Assembly (NCBI GenBank): GCA_036426205.1 | Contig: CM071570.1 | Span: 3,671,908 to 3,735,907, forward strand | DNA from: Ascaphus truei | Taxonomy: Eukaryota; Chordata; Amphibia; Anura; Ascaphidae | DNA length: 64,000 nt | Reading direction: 5' to 3' | Shown: positions 56,725 through 64,000 of the stretch, in pieces | How the letters are laid out: every line of letters starts with the position of its first letter | Numbering within the stretch: the first letter of the stretch is position 1 | The notes under the pieces: model-generated | Told to the model about the DNA's origin: nothing | Database searches by the model: none | What the model saw: the letters and a program-made list of their open reading frames with translations, nothing else | Position numbers and translations under genes: made by a program

Positions 56725-58008
56725 GACAGGTCATTCTGCACGTGTTTGCTGAGAGGCTGAGACGGAGCCTGCCTGAGGCTCAAGTGGCGGTTGTTTTCAT
56801 CTTCCCCGGTGCCGCGATCCGGATCCTGTGCGGTCATCCATGGACCCCCACCTCTGCCTCAGTGTGAGTGTTCGTTTCCCCCTGTCAGCGGTATTATAGC
56901 CCTCTATAGCGGTTTTTATTCAAATCCCCTTGGGCTGTTAGTACACTCTTTGTTTATTTTTAACATTGACTGTCTTTTGTTGTGTGTGTTTTACTGTCTT
57001 AGGATATTCTATGTTTAGAGACCATATGTATGGTTTATGTATCTGGGCAGTTTACCCATTGAGCTGAGGAGGGGTTGGATCCTCTCAGCTGTCTATGTGT
57101 TTGTTTTAATAAATAATTACTAATTCTTTCCCTTGTGCGCATTTGTGCATCTTTTCTTTCCTGCCTGTACATTAAAAAAACCATGGGGACACAGTTTATT
57201 TTTATATGTATGTTCTGTGTATGCAACAAATATAAAACTTATATGTATGATCATGATTTCTTTTTACCTAGCTGCACTCAAAAAATTAGAGTGCTAGCTC
57301 TTTCCTAGCGCAAGTTATCCACTTAATTGAAGGGGCTCTATGATGTGGGTTGCGGTTTGACCTATAATCGGTCTGGGTTACAAGCCGGCATACAATGTAT
57401 CTGTGCTGGCTTTGATCGGTAACCGCAGACGCAAGCCACCAATTCACCTTAAGTGGATAACGAGACGGAAGGATACAACGTAACAAGAAAGCACTTCAGC
57501 TAAACCGCAGACCACTTATTCAATTGACTTTGCGGTTTAGACGTCGGCGGCTTAGAAAGTGATACCTACCTTCAAAACAGCCACTTTCTCGCAGGCACGC
57601 TTCTTCAATCAGCACTTGGCACAGCGCTGGAAGCTCCCCCTTGTGTCGCGAATTTGCACAGTTTACAGACATTCATACAACTGCAGCTAGCTTCTGAGCT
57701 GCAAAACAGGGACAATAAAGGTAGTGTAGGGGAAAAACTGGCATTATGGGAATGTTATATTATGTGCAGTATGTCAGTTATATTATTTTGACATACTGCA
57801 CCATCATTTTGTTTGTTTGTTTTCTCTCCAAATAATTCTCCATGCACGGTGGGAGCTGCACAACAATTCTTTCATCGTTTTTGCTGCAGAGGACTTTGTT
57901 GGGACTTTTATGATATCGTTTTGGACATTCCATATCATTCTGAACTTGTAAGCCGCCGGTTTTCCTTTTTTCTTTATTATTAGCCTGGTTAACCCTTTCA
58001 CCGCCACA

Positions 58009-59299
58009 ACAGGTTTATATTATTAGGACTCATGTTTCACGCTCCTCCACTCGCATCTTCAATTATATGACTATTTCCAGTATTTAGGGGTGGGGAAGAT
58101 AGGACTCTTCACACCAAAAAACAATGATAAAAAGATAGAGTTCTTGGATCTTGTAAGCCGATGAGATGCCCACATTTAATAATAATGTTTGTTCTTGTAA
58201 AGCGCTGCTAGTTTTACATAGTAACACACATAAATGAAAGACACCAGCACTCCTATAGCATACAGTAGTGTAACTATAGTTAACAGTGCAGTACGGGATA
58301 AGAGCAATACTAAGAAGAACTGGTAGACCAGTTTGGCTCAAAAATGAGCCAATTGGACCAGTAGGAGTCCCCTACTTAACAGCACTCAAATCTCACTATC
58401 TAGTCTTTAGAGTAATAAGTGGTAAGGAATAATCAGAGCTAGAGTATCCAAAATATGATATAATGACCAATTTAAAAAACTTTTTATTTATGAGAAATTA
58501 AAACATAGGGTGTTAAAACCTCACAGATGGGAACCCAATCTTCACATGTTAGAAGCTTAGTATATTGCACAAAACTAGTTTGCAAAACACTTATCAACCC
58601 CCAAAAGTTAGGGTGATAAATAGGCTGGGTAGTTTGGCAAAAATAGGAGTTGAGCCGACTAGGAGGAAGGGAATTCCGAGACGAACTCCCCCCTCCCATG
58701 AACACGCTACAATTTATAGACTATGTTTAAGATAATATGCATATTCAAGGTAATTCTATGAGAACGTGGTCTCTACAGGTTACTGCAGGTGGACATAAAT
58801 AGTCAGTGTGTAATGCTCATATTCTGATAAACCAGTCGTTTTAAGTCGGAGATAAACAGCTGCTCAGGGGGGGAATCACCCCCTCCCACACTAAGATGCG
58901 GGACAGAGGAATGTAATTAGTAAAGCAGGTAAGGACTAACATGTATAATTAAAGTCCATTGTGATCTATATACGTTTCAAATCAAAGTGAGCAAAGTACA
59001 AATGACAACACAAAAGCAATGATTTTGCAACTGTGTCACACCTTACTGAGTGACCTAAAAAGTATAGTGCACATACTGTCAGTAACAGATGTAATACTTG
59101 TGATACTGATGGTGTCTGGTGTATGGTTGTAACTCTATTGTCTCTACAGTGCTGTAAGAGGTAAACCAAAATGGGGAAGCTCAATCAATTAATCACAGAG
59201 TGCGGGTAATAGCACTCCGGTGATAGCACTCCGGTGCACATGGGAGTCCAAGCAGCAGCCCCGGCGGCCGTTTCACGTAGGCGCTTCTTCAAGGGGACG
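58009..59299. other. Unassigned non-coding stretch
   Basis: No gene was recognised. CCGTTTCACGTAGGCGCTTCTTCA at 59269-59292 is a degraded look-alike of the hammerhead motif on the minus strand. Confidence 0.45.
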
Positions 59300-59436
59300 T
59301 AGCACTTTACAGAGACTTTTTGCAGGCACAGGTCCCTGCCCCATGGAGATTACAATCTATGTTTTTGGTGCCTGAGGCACAGGGAGATAAAGTGACTTGC
59401 CCAAGGTCACAAGGAGCCGACACCGGGAATTAAACC
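59300..59436 (+). repeat. Dispersed repeat, copy 2, head portion
   Basis: GCAGGCACAGGTCCCTGCCC through GGAGCCGACACCGGGAATTA matches 225-350. Its 3' part has expanded into the array that follows. Confidence 0.75.
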
Positions 59437-59820
59437 AGGTTCCCCTGCTCCAAACTCATTGCCAGTCAGTGTCTTTACTCACTGAGCCACTCCTTCTCCC
59501 AGGCTCCTCTGCTTCACACTCAGTGCCCGTCAGTGTCTTTACTCACTGAGCCGCTCCTTCTCCCAGGCTCCTCTGCTTCACACTCAGTGCCAGTCAGTGT
59601 CTTTACTCACTGAGCCACTCCTTCTCCCAGGCTCCTCTGCTTCACACTCAGTGCCAGTCAGTGTCTTTACTCACTGAGCCACTCCTTCTCCCAGGCTCCT
59701 CTGCTTCCCACTCAATGCCAGTCAGTGTCTTTACTCACTGAGCCACTCCTTCTCCTAGGCTCCTCTGCTTCACACTCAGTGCCAGTCAGTGTCTTTACTC
59801 ACAGAGCCTCTCCTACTCAT
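59437..59820. repeat. Tandem array, six 64-bp units
   Basis: Units start at 59437, 59501, 59565, 59629, 59693 and 59757, all exactly 64 bp. Consensus landmarks: AGGCTCCTCTGCTTCACACT, CAGTGTCTTTACTCACTGAG, CCACTCCTTCTCCC. The first and last units are the most diverged. The same segment occurs once near 340-400. Confidence 0.96.
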
Positions 59821-61186
59821 TTACACAAAGACCTTTATTGAAGAGCTGGATGTGAATAATTACCTTTTAGCTACACTGTAGTATCAATCACCACAGGAAG
59901 TGGATTAGAAATATACCCTTCACCTTTGGTGAATTTCAGAGGGATAAAATAAATTATGGTTCTAACTCTGACTACTGTGCACAGGCCCAAGATATGAGAA
60001 AAAGATTCATTGAAAGGGGTTACAAACCAGACGACCTGGATAGAGATATACACAGAGAGAATGATATACTGTAGATAAGAGCTTCCCAAGCAGCACTCCC
60101 TAATTATAGAAGGACACATCCCACCGGTGGGTCTCTCACTGGTTATCACCAAGAGAGCCAGTGAGGGACCCACTGATCAACATTAGAGCAGTGTTAGTGC
60201 AGTAAGTAACAGCATAGGACAGTAACACTGGAACAAATAGCAGTGACCAGGGGAACAAATGTGATGATGTGCCCCCTCCCCATCCACTTCTACATGATAA
60301 AAAAGGAACTAAAGCATTTTTGCTCCAATATTTGAGATGTTTTATTCAACAACTGTTACATCTTGATCGTGCCACATTTTTGGTACAATTTATTTTGTGA
60401 TAAACAACATTTACACATATCATAAACCTGATTACATACATATCATGTGCTTCAAGTTTTACACGTATAATTATTGTGTAGCTAGATTATATATACCTCG
60501 CTGTATCATTGCCGGGGTCACCTTTTTATGGAGCGAATGTCCCATCTAGCTGATTACTGAAGCTCAAACTGAATTTTTGCAAAAGTATAATCTAAACCTT
60601 CACCTCTAACTTTTATTTGATAACTATTTGTTTATCTTAAATCTACTTCTATCCGTTTCAAACTATATTATTAATGTTAATTCATGTATTTTGTATGTTA
60701 GTATCTGCATGTTAGTATGTTATATGTTAGTCCTAAATACTATTTCTGTTACTTTCTTAAACGAATAATCTTATCATCTTGCAGCAATATCTAATGTTAG
60801 TTTAATGTTTCATGTTGGTATATGTTAGTGCTTCATTTATCTAAGCCCAGGTCCCTCACTGATGTCATGGCATTTTTGATTTGACAAATGTATTTTCTTC
60901 CTTGAGTTTTGCATCTGGAAGATTTGGGGCCTTATTCACTAAGTGTGATAGCGCTGATTCTGCGTTACTGCACTGAAAGTCCTGTGTAAGTCAGTGAGGC
61001 TATCTGTACGGTAGTACATTATCTGTATTATTGCACTATACTGAGTGAGACCGTTTGATATATGTTATTTTATTGTAGAAGATGGAGATATGGACGTCTC
61101 TTTGATCTAGTTATCAAAATCTCCCAGCCGCAAAATAGTGTAAAATAACTGCAGCACATTCTCTATAGGAAAGCAATCTCATTAGA
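59821..61186. other. Unassigned AT-rich stretch
   Basis: No gene was recognised. GGGGCCTTATTCACTAAG at 60927 is a phrase typical of a dispersed repeat; its ends were not found. Confidence 0.45.
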
Positions 61187-61190
61187 TTAA

Positions 61191-61490
61191 AGCTGCAGTT
61201 CAGGCAATATCCTGCATGTGCGGTTTTTTTTTTTAATAAATCAGTTCTGTACTAAGAAAAAATACTTTTAAAAAAAACAATTTTGAAAGACCAATTTTCT
61301 TGTATTCTATTTTTAAAAGCATGCGTGTTGCTATAGCAACCATTTACATTCCCCATATTTAAAGATGTCGCCAAACTTTGCCGATCAATACACGGAGAAC
61401 GAATTGACCGGCAGCTATGCAGTTCTTTAGGTAAGTAGAGATTGCCCACATGAAACTATTGAAGTAAAAAAAAAAGCCTGAACTGCAGCT
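61191..61490. mobile_element. TTAA-type MITE, copy 2
   Basis: Perfect 15-bp terminal inverted repeats, AGCTGCAGTTCAGGC and GCCTGAACTGCAGCT, between TTAA at 61187-61190 and 61491-61494. 300 bp, non-coding; piggyBac- or Kolobok-like by TSD. Confidence 0.88.
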
Positions 61491-61494
61491 TTAA

Positions 61495-61973
61495 ATGGGA
61501 TTCATGTACTTTAATAAATCTGGTGCTATTTTCATTTTTAAATTATGCCCCAGTTTTGCAGCCAAGAAACTTTGATATAGCAGAGGTACTCTGTCACATA
61601 TACAAGTCATTGTAATTTCACGTGTACAGATTTAGCAGGTTTCATGGTTCCTTTTTGGTGAGATATGTGTTGATATTCTGCCCCCACACTGTCCTCTGAA
61701 ATACTGTGCTGTATTCTGCATTATAACGGGATATGTTGTGTTTTCTGGGGGAATAATGAAACCTGCTACATTTGTATTCTTTCTTTGATAGAACTGGTGC
61801 AGTTTCTCCTCTTGCTACAAAGACCCCAAAAGGAAGAACATGATTTCTTTATGTACTGAAGCCTTGTATGACTGAACAAACGATGTAATACAAGATGTTA
61901 CTGTAACAAGCTCTAGGAATACCCATACACATGGGCTCTGTCAGGTCCCTGCCCAGAAATGTGATGACTGTAG
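61495..61973. other. Unassigned stretch, possible 3' flank of the deaminase gene
   Basis: No coding frame; GCATTATAACGGGATATG at 61718 echoes the TA-type MITE family. Confidence 0.45.
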
Positions 61974-61979
61974 TTTAAT
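61974..61979 (-). terminator. Possible polyadenylation signal ATTAAA
   Basis: On the minus strand ATTAAA lies about 195 bp after the stop codon of the deaminase-like frame. No canonical AATAAA lies nearer. A six-base match like this is weak evidence. Confidence 0.3.
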
Positions 61980-62172
61980 AGTTAAGACTAGAACAGGCTT
62001 TGGGAAACCTGTGTGACATGTGGATACACTTTGCCGAATACAATAATAAAATACAAGTTAAATGATGGATGTTACAGAATACTGTTTGTTATCTGTAAAG
62101 TATAGAGACATTATCAATGCAACACAGGGAACTATAATTAAAAGGAAGTGGCATGATTGTAACAAAGCACTT

Positions 62173-62802
62173 CTAGTTATAGTAACAGTTGTTGTTCAAG
62201 TTATTTTCCTTATCAAAGCACTTAACACAATGACCAGTAAAACAGCGATACAGGGGCACTTTCTTATTAATGGCCGACCAAGCGTTATGAACAGTATCGT
62301 GTGGTCTATTGAAATCTACATGATAGACATCATTGTAAACAAAAGCTCTATTATTATATGATGCAAACACGTCAAGCTGGTCTATAATGTTATATTCCCC
62401 CCCAGGTTTGGCGCAGACCCCTGTACATGGAGAGTTAAGCGTATAAAATAACACACATCCTGCTTTAGGTTCGCTGTTCAGCAGAGCTTGCACTGGGGAT
62501 ATTCCTCCTTGATTCTCAGGAAAGAGGAGGCGAGCTTCTGCATGCTGCCTCCCATTACCTAAATCTCTGAATGTAGCCGCCACCAGGTTTCTTCCGTTGT
62601 ATATTTCAGATGCCCGAAGTCTCCGTAGAAAGTCGTTGGCACTTTCATGTCTCAGTGCTTCTTGTATATTTTCATTAGTAAGTTCGCTGCATTGGGAGGG
62701 GGTGCTGAACTTGACAGCGTAGGAGGATTGATTCGTAAACTTTCTGTATTCAGATAAAAAGCATATTAACCTTATTAGCATTATTCTGACCGCGCTCATC
62801 AT
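62173..62802 (-). CDS. AID/APOBEC-like zinc deaminase, SNAD-like
   Basis: A complete 209-codon frame from ATG (62802) to TAG (62173-62175). An in-frame TGA at 62854-62856 lies upstream, so the first Met is the likely start; a second ATG follows at once. Motifs: HAE at residues 87-89 (zinc ligand and catalytic Glu) after NGRQ; SPC-x3-C at 124-130 (Cys126 and Cys130 as zinc ligands), preceded by the strand CVLFYTLN (116-123). Thirty-five residues separate Glu89 from Pro125, somewhat long for APOBECs. Extra cysteines: 38, 116, 187, 192, 195, 206, suggestive of disulfides or a second metal site near the C-terminus. The N-terminus (VRIMLIRLICFL, 5-16) could be a weak signal peptide. The layout best fits the SNADs, secreted cytidine deaminases thought to act against viruses or retroelements. 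No intron is visible, so it could be a single-exon gene or a retrocopy. Family assignment is from motifs only. Confidence 0.78.
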   Translation of the reverse strand: MMSAVRIMLIRLICFLSEYRKFTNQSSYAVKFSTPSQCSELTNENIQEALRHESANDFLRRLRASEIYNGRNLVAATFRDLGNGRQHAEARLLFPENQGGISPVQALLNSEPKAGCVLFYTLNSPCTGVCAKPGGEYNIIDQLDVFASYNNRAFVYNDVYHVDFNRPHDTVHNAWSAINKKVPLYRCFTGHCVKCFDKENNLNNNCYYN

Positions 62803-62875
62803 CGGGGGGGTGGGGGTTCTGAGAACACGCTGCCACGCTGCCTGCCTCCTAACTCAACCAGAAGACTCAGTATCT

Positions 62876-63035
62876 AAGGCTACAGTATCAATATCACCCA
62901 GCTCCTAATACGTCATACAGAGGTCCTTATAAAACAGTGCCACAGACCTATCCGTATCACTCAGCTGCTAATACAGAGGCTCCTTATTAAACAGGGCTAC
63001 AGTTCTAATACTGAGGTCTCAGCACACAGCTTCCC
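62876..63035. repeat. Imperfect tandem duplication, about 65 bp
   Basis: CACCCAGCTCCTAATACGTCATACAGAGGTCCTTATAAAACAG is echoed by CACTCAGCTGCTAATACAGAGGCTCCTTATTAAACAG, and partly again by TTCTAATACTGAGGTCTCAG. Only the first copy keeps the TATAAAA block. Confidence 0.75.
62909..62934 (-). promoter_or_regulatory. TATA-like box and CRE-like site upstream of the deaminase gene
   Basis: On the minus strand TTTTATAAGG (62925-62934) lies about 125 bp before the ATG, and ATGACGTA (62909-62916) follows it. The position would suit a short 5' UTR. The site is inside a roughly 65-bp imperfect tandem repeat (62876-63035), so it may be coincidental. Confidence 0.4.
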
Positions 63036-64000
63036 CACTTCCCCTTTAGCTGATGCTCACAGGAGACTCCCGTTCCCATCACACATTGTTGCAAAGTTTG
63101 TCACCCAAAATACCCCTGACCTGACTCTGTGCCTATAATATTGTCAATTAAGGAAATGAAAGAAAGCAGAGTCACTCGCTGAACATGTTACATCATCTTT
63201 AATCTTTGATACACATGTAGCCATGCCAGTCTTGGCTACCTGTCTGCCCTGTCTGACATGTCAGTCTTAGTAAGTCCAAAGCATTATCAGGCATAATTCT
63301 GGGGTTTCCCCACACTCAGGCAGCCTCCCTGAGTGACAAGGGTGGAGGTGTGACTTTGTCTGTATGCAGCCCAATCCGGGTGCAGACCTTGTGCCTTCCC
63401 CCTTGTACTAGGGAGGAAGCCATTCTAAATTGTAGTCAGTCTGAGTCTCACCCCGCTTAGAATGGAGACGTGCATTCAGCCTTATTATGGGCTGAGGAGG
63501 AGCAGAGGCCCACTAGAAAGGCCTAAAACCTTAGAGTGGGACCTAGGTACAACCAGAAGCATTGGAGCATGAGAAAGACTAAATGTATTCGCTGTATGAA
63601 GATCAGAAGTGAATATGAATTAAGAAGGCCTTGTTTTATATACCCCTGCTTAAGTCTACAGTCTATTAAGGAGGGGTATGTACGATGTACAAAAAGTATG
63701 TGAGGAAGGCGGTACTCCACCATAATGAATGCGAAAAACAATAAGAAAATAAATGTTGTGGTGCACAGGAACAGAGAGGAACACCTGACCCCCTCAAAAC
63801 AATAACCAATATATCTATATAGTGGTTCCCAGCACTCAATATGAAAAAACAGACACAAACGTCAATATGAGAATGAAAAATTATATATTCAAGAGTAAAA
63901 CAGTTCAAAGGCTCACCCTAATTGCGGCTAGGTAGGTATTTAACATGGAACCAATTGGGTAAACAAGAGGTGAAAACAAAATGGAGTGAGAGGGGATGGA
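63036..64000. other. Unassigned, LTR-like in part
   Basis: ATGTAGCCATGCCAGTCTTGGCTAC near 63210 faintly resembles the start of family B LTRs, but no end or TSD was found. The open frames on the minus strand (63523-63908) have no recognised domain. Confidence 0.4.

Larger units (their letters stand above)
54863..57156 (+). mobile_element. Penelope-like retroelement, 5'-truncated
   Basis: It carries the 3' part of an RT frame, a GIY-YIG endonuclease, about 920 bp of 3' flank with a hammerhead-like motif at 56680-56724, and an AATAAATAATTAC-type end near 57107. It sits in a Gypsy LTR. No TSD was found, and LTR sequence is lost at the junction. Confidence 0.85.
54649..58008 (-). mobile_element. 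Gypsy 5' LTR interrupted by a Penelope-like element
   Basis: On the minus strand the LTR begins TGTGGCGGTGAAAGGGTTAA at 58008, runs to about 57157, resumes at about 54862 and ends TACCGTGACA at 54649, 27 bases before the gag ATG. Comparison with 48811-50115 shows that about 710 bp of LTR is missing at the Penelope insertion site. Its start matches the start of the solo LTR at 26191. Confidence 0.75.

Noticed and set aside
48811..58008. One complete Gypsy element with matching outer TSDs
   Set aside because: The flanks (TGCGG on the left, ACAGG on the right) do not match, and the 3' LTR is truncated. The two LTRs may belong to different insertions.
59437..59820. CRISPR array
   Set aside because: The 64-bp units are contiguous and near identical with no unique spacers, and the DNA is vertebrate-like.

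Overview
This window looks like about 64 kb of vertebrate, most likely amphibian (anuran), genomic DNA. The grounds are low coding density, long AT-rich non-coding stretches, an isolated CpG-island promoter, and a repeat mix of L1, a Rex1/CR1-like LINE, Penelope-like elements, Ty3/Gypsy LTR elements with a SCAN-like gag, and hAT, PIF/Harbinger, TA-type and TTAA-type MITEs. The species cannot be named from sequence alone. There is no bacterial-style operon, CRISPR array, rRNA gene or convincing tRNA gene.

The one host-gene-like reading frame that is intact and not obviously part of a transposon is on the minus strand at 62173-62802. It encodes a 209-residue protein with the zinc-deaminase signature HAE ... 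SPC-x3-C plus several extra cysteines. I read it as a member of the secreted AID/APOBEC-like deaminases (SNADs). A TATA-like box upstream and an ATTAAA downstream would fit a compact single-exon gene. The second host-like signal is a CpG-rich promoter at about 23640-24115. It has CCAAT, GC-box, NRF1, YY1, ETS and a textbook RFX X-box, but no identifiable coding exon in the window.

Layout. 1-1605: (TG)n/(CA)n and a 138-base poly-C run. 1700-7100: Harbinger-type MITEs, Penelope-like flanking sequence, a partial Gypsy LTR and a TA-type MITE. 7491-14149: one full-length but decayed L1 with a 17-bp target-site duplication (TSD). 14167-23300: mostly unassigned sequence, with two neighbouring Harbinger MITEs (16447-17111), an inverted-repeat element and a Rex1/CR1-like LINE fragment. 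23345-24834: a minisatellite, the CpG island and a solo LTR with TSD. 25380-28887: a TTAA MITE and two solo LTRs. 29261-30224: a hAT MITE with a Penelope fragment and hammerhead-ribozyme-like motif nested inside. 31860-32350: a minisatellite. About 34140-44458: a second L1, cut apart by a LINE fragment, a Gypsy LTR (itself split by a minus-strand Gypsy element that carries a third LTR and a MITE), and another solo LTR. Most boundaries in this nest are proven by matching TSDs. 44460-48810: LTR-like and Penelope-like remnants. 48811-58008: a minus-strand Gypsy element (gag, zinc knuckle, protease, integrase) whose 5' LTR is interrupted by a Penelope-like element with a 451-codon open frame (RT end plus GIY-YIG endonuclease). 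59300-59820: a six-unit 64-bp tandem array grown from a dispersed repeat. 61191-61490: a TTAA MITE, followed by the deaminase gene.

The retroelements are mostly decayed. The Penelope frame is the youngest-looking, with no stop in its 451 codons. The deaminase gene in such a retroelement-dense region invites the idea of an anti-element or anti-viral mutator, but that link is inference. All family calls are by eye; no database search was possible.
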